Program-made: the position numbers and the translations under genes
In this document: piece after piece, positions 15,629-23,814 of the stretch
How the letters are laid out: every line of letters starts with the position of its first letter
How positions within the stretch are numbered: position 1 is the stretch's first letter
The notes under the pieces: generated by a model
Databases searched by the model: none
What the model was told of the DNA's origin: nothing
Seen by the model: only the letters and a program-made list of their open reading frames with translations
Source of the DNA: an uncultured Olsenella sp.
GTDB lineage: Bacteria; Actinomycetota; Coriobacteriia; Coriobacteriales; Atopobiaceae
Reading direction: 5' to 3'
DNA: 47,701 bases
NCBI GenBank assembly: GCA_900316105.1
Contig: ONBR01000015.1
Span: 1-47,701, forward strand

Positions 15629-17632
15629 CTACTTGTTCTTGCTGAAGAAGTCCGTCTTCGGCGGCAGTGTCACGAGGGCATGCTCCGTCTCGCCTAGGGC
15701 CTCGGCAAGCTGCTTGGGCGTCTGGAAGGCGTGCTCCCAGCTAAAGAAGTCCTCGTGTGCGAATCCCAGGTGGTCGCAGATCTTCTCGCAGCCAAAGGGA
15801 ACGGCGGCGTGCATCAGCAACGTGGTCGTGCGCAGGGCGGCGAAGGCGTTGGCCAGGGCGTGCTCGTAGGCGGGGTCATCACCCTTGGCGGCCTTGGACT
15901 CGTCGGTCCAGCGCTTGTTGGCCTTGCGGCAGAAGTCCTCGGCAATGGCCAGGGAGCCGTGGGCGTCAAAGTCGTAGGCTGCCTTCTCGAAGTCCAGCGT
16001 GGCCTGGGCGCAGGCATCCAGGACGTCCTGGTCGGCGTCCATGGAGGGGAGCTTGCCGTCGCAGACGTTCTGCGCACCGTAGAAGCAGGAACGGGCCAGG
16101 CGGTTGAAGATGTTGGTCAGGAAGGCCGACTCCTTGAGGGCGGGGTCCACGACGCGAGGGTCGTCCTTGACCAGGATCTCCTCGCCGGTCTTCTTGTCCT
16201 TGTGACTGACGGAGGTGTCATAGGCCTTGGGCGAGAAGGACACGGCCTTCTGGTCCAGGCCCAGGTTCAGCCAGTGGCAGCGGAGCTGCTCGGCGGTGTA
16301 GTGGTCCAGGAGCTCGGCGGCCATGGGCGGCTTGATATTTCCTGAGCTGGAGGCCTTCTTGTTCATAAAGAGGATGTGGTAGTTGGCGATGGGGGTGTCC
16401 TGGAAGAGGCCCCAGTCCAGCGCCACCCAGAGGGCGGGCTGGGCGACGCAGTAGAAGTAGATGTTGTCCTGGCCGATGAACTGGTAGACCTTTGCGTCGT
16501 CCGCGCACCACCAGTCCTTCCAGTCCTTGGAAGAGTAGCGGCCCTCGGGGGCGCCCGCCAGGACGGTCTGGGTGAAGCTGATGGGTGCCCAGAGGCTCTC
16601 GGGCCAGCACCAGACAGTCAGGTCCTTGGTGTCCTCCAACTCGGGAGCGGGGACGCCCCAGTCGATGTTGCCCGTGATACGGAAGGGCAAGAGGGTCTTG
16701 CTGGTGCGGAAGCGGACATGGGCGGCCTCCAGGATGTCGCGCGCCTGGTCGCGGTCCTGCCAGTTCTGGAACTCGACGGAGAAGGATTGCTGGTTGCCCT
16801 CGGCCTCGCGGAGGACGTGCTGGGGCAACTGGCCCTCGGTGGCATCGAAGTCGGCGCGGAACTTGTTCTGGATGTACATGACGGGGGCGGCCAGGGACTC
16901 GCGCACGGTCTTGGTCACGATGGTGCGGACCTGCTCGTCCAGGTCCCACTCGTCCATGAGCTTCTCCAGCTCCTGCTGGAAGGCTGGCAGGTCAAAGTAC
17001 CAGTTGTCTACGGGACGCAGCTCGGGCTTGGTGCCGGTGAGCTGGGAAACGGGGGCGATGAGCTCCTGGGGGTCAAACTGGTGGCCCAGGTCGCACTCAT
17101 CGGCGTAGGCCTTCTCGGACTTGCAGCCCTTGACGGGGCAGCGACCGATGACCTGGCGGCCGTTTAGGAACTGCTTGGCCTCGGTGTCGTAGAACTGCAG
17201 GGTCGACATCTTGTGCAGGTAGCCCTTTTCGTGCAGGCGCTTCAGGATCTCGGCGGTCAGGCGCTCGTGGAAGCCCTTTGCGGGCTCCAGGCCAGAGCCG
17301 GCAAAGAGGTCCAGGCTGATGCCGTAGGCGTCCAGGGCGGACTTCTGGTTCTGGTGGTGTCCGTTCACGTAGTCGATGATCGTGCCCTCATAGCCCGTGT
17401 CCTTGAGCTTGCGGTAGCCCTCCATGATGGGGGAGCCGTAGCAGTCGGTGCCCGAGACAAAGACCACGTTCTGCTGGCCGATGCGGTCGCGCAGGAAGCG
17501 GGCAAAGAAGTCGGCGGGCACAAAGACGCCGCCGATGTGGCCAAAGTGGAGGTCCTTGTTTCCGTAGGGCATGCCGCCGGTGATAACGGCGCGGACAGGG
17601 AAGTGAGGACGATGATCGAAGTCAACTGGCAT
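15629..17632 (-). CDS. metG: Methionyl-tRNA synthetase-like class I tRNA ligase
   Basis: The product has 667 residues. Class I features are clear: the HIGH equivalent HFGH at 29-32, the VSGTDCYGSPI strand, and a zinc-binding knuckle with CPVKGC and DECDLGH. MetRS-type CP and anticodon-binding regions follow. The KMSKS loop is unusual: at about 423-432 it reads MNKKASSSGN, so only parts of the motif remain. This may be a divergent MetRS or a second paralogue. It attaches methionine to tRNA(Met) if it is the working enzyme. ATG 17632 has AGAAGGAA upstream; 31 extra upstream codons in the open frame look non-coding. The gene ends at family 3 element B. Confidence 0.8.
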   Translation of the reverse strand: MPVDFDHRPHFPVRAVITGGMPYGNKDLHFGHIGGVFVPADFFARFLRDRIGQQNVVFVSGTDCYGSPIMEGYRKLKDTGYEGTIIDYVNGHHQNQKSALDAYGISLDLFAGSGLEPAKGFHERLTAEILKRLHEKGYLHKMSTLQFYDTEAKQFLNGRQVIGRCPVKGCKSEKAYADECDLGHQFDPQELIAPVSQLTGTKPELRPVDNWYFDLPAFQQELEKLMDEWDLDEQVRTIVTKTVRESLAAPVMYIQNKFRADFDATEGQLPQHVLREAEGNQQSFSVEFQNWQDRDQARDILEAAHVRFRTSKTLLPFRITGNIDWGVPAPELEDTKDLTVWCWPESLWAPISFTQTVLAGAPEGRYSSKDWKDWWCADDAKVYQFIGQDNIYFYCVAQPALWVALDWGLFQDTPIANYHILFMNKKASSSGNIKPPMAAELLDHYTAEQLRCHWLNLGLDQKAVSFSPKAYDTSVSHKDKKTGEEILVKDDPRVVDPALKESAFLTNIFNRLARSCFYGAQNVCDGKLPSMDADQDVLDACAQATLDFEKAAYDFDAHGSLAIAEDFCRKANKRWTDESKAAKGDDPAYEHALANAFAALRTTTLLMHAAVPFGCEKICDHLGFAHEDFFSWEHAFQTPKQLAEALGETEHALVTLPPKTDFFSKNK

Positions 17633-17749
17633 GAAGCGATTCCTTCTGTAGCGGTGAGGCCGCGGGGCGTCTGACGACGGGACGCGGCTACGTAGCGTAA
17701 TGGTACGCAGGCGATTATCGCACATCGGCGTACGCTATACTCGCGTGCC

Positions 17750-18283
17750 ATGAAGACAGTGTGCGAGATAGACATATTGGGCGACCCGCAGCTCCAGCGG
17801 GGCATGGTCGCGGGGAGTCTGGGGCTCTTTCTGGTGGGGGTCATGGGCGTGCTCGTGGGCCTTGCCCTGGGGGTGGCCGACGCCCTGGACGGCTTGCTCT
17901 GGCTGGCCTGCGTGGTGGGCCTCTCGCTGGCGGCACTGCCTGTGCACGAGCTGATTCACGGGGCGGCCTTTCGCCTACTGGGCGGGCCGGGGACTCGGGT
18001 CAGGTTCGGCCACCAGGCGGGCATGCTCTACGCTACGGCACCGGGGACGGTGTATGCGCGCGGGCGGTTCATGGCGATCCTCTTGGCGCCGACGGTGGTC
18101 CTGAGCTTGGGATTTGCTGGCTGGGGCCTGCTGGGTGGGATGCCGCTGGCCGCCTGGGCCTGCCTGTGGGTCCACCTCTCGGGCTGCGTGGGCGACCTCC
18201 TGATGACAAGGGAGATCCGCCGCGAGCCAGAGTGCACCCACGTAAGAGACACCGCGACCGGCATCGCCCTCCTGAGACAGTAG
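17750..18283 (+). CDS. DUF3267-like membrane zincin
   Basis: The product has 177 residues with four or so hydrophobic segments. HELIH near residue 67 (LPVHELIHGAAFRLL) is a zinc-metallopeptidase-type motif, and the layout fits DUF3267, a family related to site-2-protease-like proteins. Catalytic activity is not shown. The ribosome binding site is weak. The last codons and TAG stop lie within the first copy of the family 2 repeat (CTGAGACAGTAG), so the C-terminus is repeat-derived. It diverges from the MetRS-like gene across about 115 bp. Confidence 0.7.
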   Translation: MKTVCEIDILGDPQLQRGMVAGSLGLFLVGVMGVLVGLALGVADALDGLLWLACVVGLSLAALPVHELIHGAAFRLLGGPGTRVRFGHQAGMLYATAPGTVYARGRFMAILLAPTVVLSLGFAGWGLLGGMPLAAWACLWVHLSGCVGDLLMTREIRREPECTHVRDTATGIALLRQ

Positions 18284-18773
18284 GCGAGACAGTAGGGACG
18301 GAGCACTTTGTCTCAGAGACAGTAGGGACGGAGCAGATTGTCTCAGAGACAAAGGGGACAGAGGCGCCCGGGCCGTTGGGCCCCAGGAAGGCCGTGCCAT
18401 TTGAGACAAATTCAGACTGCAATAAAACCGATGGCCCGCTCAGACAGGTCGCGCCGCGGCGGAGGTCAATCCAGACAGATTGCGCCGTGGCAGAGGTCAA
18501 TCCAGACAGTCCCATGACGCGACTGGGGTCATTGCGGAAAAAATCGGCCGATTGGGACCCCGGACAAAATCCCGGACCAACACGGTTGACCCAGGGAGAC
18601 AAAGTGGAGACAAAGGGGACGTGGAGACAAAGGGGACGGAGCATTTTGTCTCAGAGACAAAGTGCTCCGTCCCTAATGTCTCAGAGACAAAGTGCTCCGT
18701 CCCCAATGACTCAGAGACAAAGTGCTCCGTCCCTAATGACTCAGAGACAAAATGCTCCGTCCCAAATGTCTCA
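18273..18773. repeat. Family 2 composite element, locus 1
   Basis: The left edge has 30-bp units GAGACAGTAGGGACGGAGC...TGTCTCA at 18286 and 18316. The middle holds a GC-rich hairpin segment, GCAATAAAACCG, and two copies of GCGCCG.GGC.GAGGTCAATCC spaced about 32 bp (18450 and 18482). The right edge has five units at 18624, 18654, 18684, 18714 and 18744, exactly 30 bp apart, the last four in inverted orientation (GAGACAAAGTGCTCCGTCCC). No credible gene lies inside. Both flanking convergent genes take their stop codons from the outermost units. Locus 2 is at 36587-37028. Confidence 0.9.
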
Positions 18774-19298
18774 TGCGCGGGCGGGGAGGTTGGCCTCTGC
18801 GCTAGCCAGGACGTGGCCTCGAGCCTGGTTGACCAGCTCGTTTGCCCAGTAGCCCTCGCGGAGCAGAGGCATGAAGTTCAGTGCGTAGACCCGCAGCGTG
18901 TACACGTGGGTCTTGTCGGGTGGCTGGGGGCCATTGTAGCGGCAGGTGACCAGGGGATTCCTGGAGCCGCCCAGCCGCGACGCCGAAGAGTTGAGCCCCT
19001 GGACCATACCGAAGCTCTGCAGGTTGGAGGCATCCTCGGGAAAGACGATCCTGCCGTCCTTGACCTCGGCCGTGTCGATGCCGGCGGCAACCCAGTGGAT
19101 CCAGGGGAAGCCGCAGACCGGGATGGAATCAAAGTCAAAGAATGCCACGGCCAGCGACACGGCGTCCTCCGGCACCCCCGTCACCTCGAAGGGGAAGGAG
19201 CAGGTGGGCGTCCCGTCTGCCGTGTGGGCGGCATCCGCATACTTCGCATAGCGGTCGGGCAAGAGCCCCCGCTGATCCATCTTGACGTGCACTTCCAT
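18771..19298 (-). CDS. YbhB/YbcL-type PEBP family protein
   Basis: The product has 175 residues with no signal peptide. Family features are visible: SFPFEVTGVPEDAVSLAVAF, FPWIHWVAAGID (the ligand-site region), NPLVTCRYNGPQPPD and HVYTLRVYAL. Bacterial phosphatidylethanolamine-binding-protein homologues have a small anion-binding pocket; the cellular role is unknown. ATG 19298 has AAAGGAG upstream. The TGA stop lies inside the last 30-bp unit of the family 2 array. Upstream, a family 1 repeat separates it from the barrel gene. Confidence 0.88.
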   Translation of the reverse strand: MEVHVKMDQRGLLPDRYAKYADAAHTADGTPTCSFPFEVTGVPEDAVSLAVAFFDFDSIPVCGFPWIHWVAAGIDTAEVKDGRIVFPEDASNLQSFGMVQGLNSSASRLGGSRNPLVTCRYNGPQPPDKTHVYTLRVYALNFMPLLREGYWANELVNQARGHVLASAEANLPARA

Positions 19299-19342
19299 GG
19301 CAGACTCCTTTCTGTTGAGCGCCATTGGGCGGGCGTGACAAA

Positions 19343-19408
19343 TGTGACAGTAGCGCCTGGCACCATTGTCCCAAAATGTGACAGTAGCGCCTGGCGCCAT
19401 TGTCACAT
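19343..19408. repeat. Family 1 paired palindrome between two minus-strand genes
   Basis: The standard pair: TGTGACAGTAGCGCCTGGC...TTGTC, CCCAAAA linker, then TGTGACAGTAGCGCC...TTGTCACAT. The barrel gene (minus strand) takes its TGA stop (19403-19405) from the right end. The left end lies about 45 bp ahead of the PEBP start. Confidence 0.9.
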
Positions 19409-20179
19409 CTCGCGGTAGCGGCCCATCATTTCCTTGAAGAGCTCCTGGACCGACGGCGGCGTGTAGGTGATGGCGTTCGCGCCAGCCGCGATGGTCTCCT
19501 CGATCCTCTCGGGGGTGTTTCCGCCCGTCGCGATGATGGGAATCCGAGGATGGTCCCTGCGAATGTGGGCAACGATCTGAGGCGTCGCCTTGCCACCTGC
19601 GACGTTGAGGATCGCGGCACCGGCCCGCAGCCGTGCGTCGACGTCGGTCTTTTCCGAGATGACGGTGACAATCGTGGGGATGTCCACCGTGCGCGAGACG
19701 GCGAGCAGGTTTGCGTTGGTGATGGGCGCGTTCAACACGACGCCCATGGCGCCCTGGGCCTCCGCGTCCTTTGCCAGCGAGACGGTCCGCACGCCACGCG
19801 TGGTACCGCCGCCCACCCCGCAGAACACGGGAACCGAGGCCGCTGCGATGATGGCACTGGAAATGGACTGTTGGGGCGTGAAGGGGTAGACGGCAAAGAC
19901 CGCGTCGGCGTCGCAATTCTTGATAATGGCCAGGTCGGTCGTAAAGACCAGGCTCTTTATCCTGCGGCCGTAGATCACGATGCCCGAGGCCTTGCGAATC
20001 TCGGGTGGCATCTTGAGGATGTTGTGGCGCAGACGAGACTCGATGGAGGGGAGGACTCGCTCCTGAGGAGGGGCGACGGGAGACGCCGCCGCTGGGGCGC
20101 CGTCGTTTGGCATCGGCACGGGAATGGCCTGGGTCATGGGGTCAAGGCCCGTCGCGGGCTTATTTGCGAAAAGGTCCAT
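19403..20179 (-). CDS. Putative (beta/alpha)8-barrel protein
   Basis: The product has 258 residues. After a Pro/Ala-rich N-terminal stretch (about 1-45), alternating strands and helices suggest a TIM barrel: DADAVFAVYPF, VPVFCGVGGGTTRG, GAMGVVLNAPIT, AAILNVAGGKATPQIV, IPIIATGGNTPERI and ANAITYTPPS. ATGGNTPE resembles the phosphate-binding loop of barrels such as thiamine-phosphate synthase. I do not recognise a named family or substrate. ATG 20179 has AGAGGAG upstream. The stop codon lies in the family 1 repeat. Confidence 0.65.
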   Translation of the reverse strand: MDLFANKPATGLDPMTQAIPVPMPNDGAPAAASPVAPPQERVLPSIESRLRHNILKMPPEIRKASGIVIYGRRIKSLVFTTDLAIIKNCDADAVFAVYPFTPQQSISSAIIAAASVPVFCGVGGGTTRGVRTVSLAKDAEAQGAMGVVLNAPITNANLLAVSRTVDIPTIVTVISEKTDVDARLRAGAAILNVAGGKATPQIVAHIRRDHPRIPIIATGGNTPERIEETIAAGANAITYTPPSVQELFKEMMGRYREM

Positions 20180-20344
20180 GGGGCTCCTCTCAACGGTCGG
20201 GCGTGCTGCGGGTGTCGGCTTGCCTGGTCGCCCCTCGCGGGGCCGTGCTTCTTGCCGACCGGCACTTCGTCCGCCAGCACTGTCAGACTTATACCCATGT
20301 CGGCATGCTTTCTGGGTAGAATTGCCTGCGAGAGGAGAAACGCC

Positions 20345-20947
20345 ATGGATAGAACCCCGCTAGCCCTGCACGCCTGCTGCGGTCCCTGTTCGCTGGAGCC
20401 CGTGAAGCTCCTGCGCGAGGAGGGCTTCGAGCCCACCATCATATGGTCGAACCCAAACATCCAGCCCCTGGCCGAGCACGACCTGCGCCTGCGCACCCTG
20501 CGGAAGTGGGCGGACGAAGTGGCCCATGTGCAGGTGATCGTTGCGGGCGACGACCGCGATGCCTGGGAGCGCTCCGTGGCGCCGGCTGCCTTCGACCGCG
20601 AGCGTCGCTGCCGGGCCTGCTACGCCCTGCGCCTGGCGGAGTCCTGCCGCGTGGCACGCGACCGTGGCTTCCAGTACATCTCCACCACCCTGGCCGTCTC
20701 GCCCTACCAGCTCTTTGACGTCTGCGAAGACGAGCTGGTCAAGCTGGCCCATGCATATGGGCTCACGCCCGTCTGGCGAGACTTCCGCCCCCACTATCCC
20801 GAGGCGACCCGCGAGTCCCGTGATCTGGGCATGTACCGGCAGAATTACTGCGGATGCAGATTCTCTGCCGCGGAGGCCGCCATCGAGCGGCACGAGGCTC
20901 GGGATGCCCGCAAGGCCCAGAGGGAGCTGGCCCGCGCCGGGCGCTGA
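20345..20947 (+). CDS. queH: Epoxyqueuosine reductase QueH
   Basis: The product has 200 residues, the usual QueH length. It reduces epoxyqueuosine to queuosine in tRNA, the last step of the pathway. Conserved cysteine sets are present: HACCGPC near residue 9-15, RRCRACYALRL near 95, and NYCGC near 170, expected to bind an iron-sulfur cluster and a second metal. TTLAVSPYQ and DFRPHYPEA are further family marks. ATG 20345 follows GAGAGGAGAAA. queA and tgt lie within 6 kb downstream, so three steps of queuosine formation are grouped here, though not in one operon. Confidence 0.9.
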   Translation: MDRTPLALHACCGPCSLEPVKLLREEGFEPTIIWSNPNIQPLAEHDLRLRTLRKWADEVAHVQVIVAGDDRDAWERSVAPAAFDRERRCRACYALRLAESCRVARDRGFQYISTTLAVSPYQLFDVCEDELVKLAHAYGLTPVWRDFRPHYPEATRESRDLGMYRQNYCGCRFSAAEAAIERHEARDARKAQRELARAGR

Positions 20948-21060
20948 GCACAGAGAATGTGCGATCCTCTTTCGGGCGACTTCCGGCAAGTCATGCGAAC
21001 GTTTTCGCTGGAAGCGGCCAGGGCAGTACGGGATTCTCTTTCTTCTGGGAGTTGCTAGTT

Positions 21061-21070
21061 GTTGTGCAAC
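21061..21070. promoter_or_regulatory. GTTGTGCAAC motif upstream of small membrane and zinc-ribbon genes
   Basis: This is the reverse complement of the motif at 14190. It is also followed by AG and then CGAGAAT. It lies 80 bp ahead of the 89-residue gene. A possible -10 (TATCCT) is at 21091. Confidence 0.4.
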
Positions 21071-21140
21071 AGAACTCGAGAATCCTCTCCTATCCTTGCT
21101 CTTGTAGTCACCGCTGCCAAGGTCGAGGAAGGAGTCCACC

Positions 21141-21410
21141 ATGTCGAGTGCAGAAAAGAGTCAAACGAATCTTGTCCTCACGGTAGTTGCCGCAATCGTC
21201 GTGGCATACGTTCTCATCTCCACGCAGATGTTTGGCCTTGCCTACAAGCCGACTCGAGCAGAGATCCGACACTCTCTTGCTGGTGAGGAAGCCATTTATG
21301 ACCCCGATGGTATCGCTTCCCAGGATGACGACTACTTCTACCAGAACGACGGTGACGCCATTCCAAAGAATATTGGGGCAGCCAACCGTCTGATGAACGG
21401 TGGTCGCTAA
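21141..21410 (+). CDS. Small single-pass membrane protein
   Basis: The product has 89 residues. One hydrophobic helix at about 11-32 (LVLTVVAAIVVAYVLI) is followed by an acidic, polar tail with YDPDGI and DDDYFYQ. I recognise no family. The start is supported by AAGGAG at good spacing and by the membrane helix right after it. It is followed 53 bp later by the zinc-ribbon gene in the same direction. Confidence 0.7.
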   Translation: MSSAEKSQTNLVLTVVAAIVVAYVLISTQMFGLAYKPTRAEIRHSLAGEEAIYDPDGIASQDDDYFYQNDGDAIPKNIGAANRLMNGGR

Positions 21411-21463
21411 GTGCGGGTCAGTCACGCTTACAGGTAAAATCACGGAACGATTCGAGGTTTGAC

Positions 21464-22216
21464 ATGTACTGCACCAATTGCGGAACAAAGCTTCCCGACG
21501 GAGCGGCCTTTTGTCAGAAATGCGGTAATCGCATAGGCGCAAAGGCGCAACCTGCCGCCACCATGCCAGTCGCGGCTGCCCCCAAGGCCGTCGCGTCTGA
21601 TTCCAAGGAAAACGCGTCTGCCCCCAAGGCTGCCGCGGCTGCCCCCAAGGCCAGCGCAGTGGTTCCCAATAAAAGTGGAGCTGCTTCCAAGAGCTTCCTG
21701 CTCTCTGGTGGTCTTGCCCTAGTTGCCTTGGTAACAGGGTCGATGCCCTGGGTGTACCTGACGAGCAGACTCTCGCAGTTGGTTGCAACTGCCAACTCAA
21801 TTGGCTCTGTCATTGGTGGCAGCTCATACGCTGACGTGGCGACGAGCTACGGTGTCTGGCAGTTCCACGACCTTGCGGAAATGCTCAGAGACGTCGCGCA
21901 CGTAGTTGGTGTATTCAGTTCCTCTGGGGACAGCCTTGGCCAGGCGGCTCAGGCGCTTGACCTCGCTTACTACATCTGGCTTGCGGGTATGGTCCTGACT
22001 TCGGCGGGCGTCATCCTGGGCTTCATGAGACAGCGTCCGAATAGCGCGCTGCGCGTGGGACTGATCCTTTTAATATGTATCGCCTGTGTCTTCCTCTTTG
22101 TCGTGGGCGGCTCCTCCGACCTGAGCCAGTTGATCGAGACTGCGCCCCTTCCCGTGATCGTTTGCGCCGGCGCTGGAATAGCCAGCGTCGTCAGCTCCAA
22201 GAAGGTCCATGCCTAG
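21464..22216 (+). CDS. Zinc-ribbon membrane protein
   Basis: The product has 250 residues. A zinc ribbon with Cys3, Cys6, Cys17 and Cys20 begins the protein. An Ala/Lys/Pro-rich linker built from repeated APKA pieces follows (about 30-75), then four or so hydrophobic segments. The layout parallels the zinc-ribbon gene at 14299, but the membrane part differs. Function is unknown. No strong ribosome binding site is seen before ATG 21464 beyond a GAGG. Confidence 0.75.
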   Translation: MYCTNCGTKLPDGAAFCQKCGNRIGAKAQPAATMPVAAAPKAVASDSKENASAPKAAAAAPKASAVVPNKSGAASKSFLLSGGLALVALVTGSMPWVYLTSRLSQLVATANSIGSVIGGSSYADVATSYGVWQFHDLAEMLRDVAHVVGVFSSSGDSLGQAAQALDLAYYIWLAGMVLTSAGVILGFMRQRPNSALRVGLILLICIACVFLFVVGGSSDLSQLIETAPLPVIVCAGAGIASVVSSKKVHA

Positions 22217-22320
22217 CGAAGGAGCGGGATTCTTTGCGGGAAGAGGAACTTGACAGAGCCGCCTCCCGCTTGGTCGCCTCCCGCTGGGCCGCCCGCTCCC
22301 GTTGGGTTATGATGTGTCAG

Positions 22321-22497
22321 CACGAACCCGCGCGCCGCGCCAGCCCGCGCGTCGCCACGAGCCCGCGCGCCGCGCCAGCCCGCGCGTCGCCACGAGCCCG
22401 CGCGCCGCGCCAGCCCGCACGTCGCCACGGACCTGCGCGCCGCCACGAGCCCGCGTGCCGCCACGAACCTGCGCACCAGCACAAACCCGCATCAGAC
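22321..22497. repeat. GC-rich tandem repeat ahead of queA
   Basis: Three 35-bp units (22321, 22356, 22391), each made of two related 17-18-bp halves, are followed by 18-bp units at 22426, 22444, 22462 and a diverged one at 22480. The 18-bp consensus is CACGARCCYGCGCGCCGC. It ends just ahead of the queA ribosome binding site. The open frame that continues through it into queA is Arg/Pro/Ala-rich and is not considered coding. Confidence 0.85.
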
Positions 22498-22511
22498 TGA
22501 GGAAGAATCCC

Positions 22512-23675
22512 ATGCGCACCGATGACTTTGACTATCCGCTACCTGACGAGCTCATTGCCCAGGAGCCCGCGGAGCCCCGCGACTCCTGCCGCCTGCTCGT
22601 CCTGCACCGTGAGGACGGTTCGGTCGAGCATCGCCACTTCACGGACATCCTCGACTACCTGGAGCCGGGCGACCTCCTGGTGGCCAACAAGACCCGCGTC
22701 ATGCCCGCCCGCCTCATGGGCCACAAGAGGGGCACGGGCGGCGTGGCAGAGACCCTCTTGCTCAAGCGCCGCGAGGACGTGGACGCCTTGGGCCATGTGT
22801 GGGAGTGCCTGGTCAAGCCCGGCAAGCGCCTCAAGCAGGGCGCCACGATCGAGTACCGCGAGGGCGGCATCCACGCGCCCATGAACTGGCCTGTCGTCCT
22901 GACCGGCGAGGTCGTGGACTACCTGGAGGACAACCGCGGCGGCCGCCTGGTCCGCTTCACGCCCGCCGAGGGCCTGTCCCTGGACGAGGCCATCCACAAG
23001 GCAGGCCACGTACCCCTGCCTCCCTACATCACCCAGTACGAGGGTGACCCCGAGAAGTACCAGACCGTCTATGCCATGCACGAGGAGCACTCCGCGGCGG
23101 CACCCACGGCCGGCCTGCATTTCACCCCCGAGCTCATCAAGCGCATCGAGGACAAGGGCATCGGCTTCGAGACCGTGGAGCTGGAGGTGGGCATCGATAC
23201 CTTCCGCCTGGTGGAGGAGGACGACCCCACCCAGCATGTGATGCATACCGAGCGCTACCACGTTTCCCAGCACGTGGTGGACGCCGTGCACGCCACCAAG
23301 GCTGCCGGCCACCGCGTGATCGCCGTGGGCACCACCTCGGTCCGCTCCCTGGAGAGCGCCTACGACCCAGAGGCTCCCGTGGCCGACCTGCCCATGGTGG
23401 CCCGTCGCTTCGAGGACGCGCCGGACTCCGCAAAGACCCTGGGCAAGGGCGACCTGGTGGAGCGCAAGGACGCAAAGACCCAGCTCTACCTCATGCCCGG
23501 CTCCACCTATCACGTGGTGGACGGCCTGATCACCAACTTCCACGTGCCCCGTTCCACCCTGATGATGCTGGTCTCGGCCTTTGCCACCCGCGAGCAGGTC
23601 ATGAGTGCCTACCAGCAGGCCATCGAAGAGCACTACCGCTTCCTGTCCTTCGGCGACGCCATGTTCATCGAGTAG
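22512..23675 (+). CDS. queA: S-adenosylmethionine:tRNA ribosyltransferase-isomerase QueA
   Basis: The product has 387 residues. QueA transfers the ribosyl part of SAM to preQ1 in tRNA, making epoxyqueuosine. Typical pieces are FDYPLPDELIAQEP at the start, LVANKTRVMPARL, the AAPTAGLHFTPEL motif, ELEVGIDTFR, GTTSVRSLE and the C-terminal LITNFHVPRSTLMMLVSAF. ATG 22512 has GAGGAAG upstream and starts at the conserved N-terminus. A tandem repeat stands directly upstream. Confidence 0.95.
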   Translation: MRTDDFDYPLPDELIAQEPAEPRDSCRLLVLHREDGSVEHRHFTDILDYLEPGDLLVANKTRVMPARLMGHKRGTGGVAETLLLKRREDVDALGHVWECLVKPGKRLKQGATIEYREGGIHAPMNWPVVLTGEVVDYLEDNRGGRLVRFTPAEGLSLDEAIHKAGHVPLPPYITQYEGDPEKYQTVYAMHEEHSAAAPTAGLHFTPELIKRIEDKGIGFETVELEVGIDTFRLVEEDDPTQHVMHTERYHVSQHVVDAVHATKAAGHRVIAVGTTSVRSLESAYDPEAPVADLPMVARRFEDAPDSAKTLGKGDLVERKDAKTQLYLMPGSTYHVVDGLITNFHVPRSTLMMLVSAFATREQVMSAYQQAIEEHYRFLSFGDAMFIE

Positions 23676-23732
23676 GTCCAGGGTTCGGGTCCAAGGCACC
23701 GGCACAACCGGCCCATAGGAGTTGACCAAAAG

Positions 23733-23780
23733 AAGGGAGCCTCCCTTTCCGCGCGATTTGCGGGAAAGGGAGGCTCCCTT
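23733..23780. terminator. Perfect 18-bp-stem bidirectional terminator
   Basis: AAGGGAGCCTCCCTTTCC (23733-23750) is an exact inverted repeat of 23763-23780 around a short loop. It lies between the convergent ends of queA and the coiled-coil gene. It looks like the arms of a family 3 element without the core. Confidence 0.85.
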
Positions 23781-23814
23781 GCCTTACCGTCTTTTGTCAG
23801 GCCGCCTTATCCGG

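Noticed and set aside
18273..18773. The 30-bp array as a second CRISPR
   Set aside because: Units are directly adjacent with no unique spacers and they change orientation, so it is not a CRISPR array.
17761..18852. A 363-codon plus-strand frame spanning the DUF3267 gene and the family 2 array
   Set aside because: It overlaps a better-supported gene in another frame and its second half is the translated 30-bp repeat.
19299..19916. A 206-residue extension of the PEBP protein
   Set aside because: It overlaps the barrel gene out of frame, crosses a family 1 repeat and is Arg/His-rich; ATG 19298 has a clear ribosome binding site.
22302..22511. A 70-residue N-terminal extension of QueA
   Set aside because: It is the translated tandem repeat; the known QueA start and a good ribosome binding site are at 22512.
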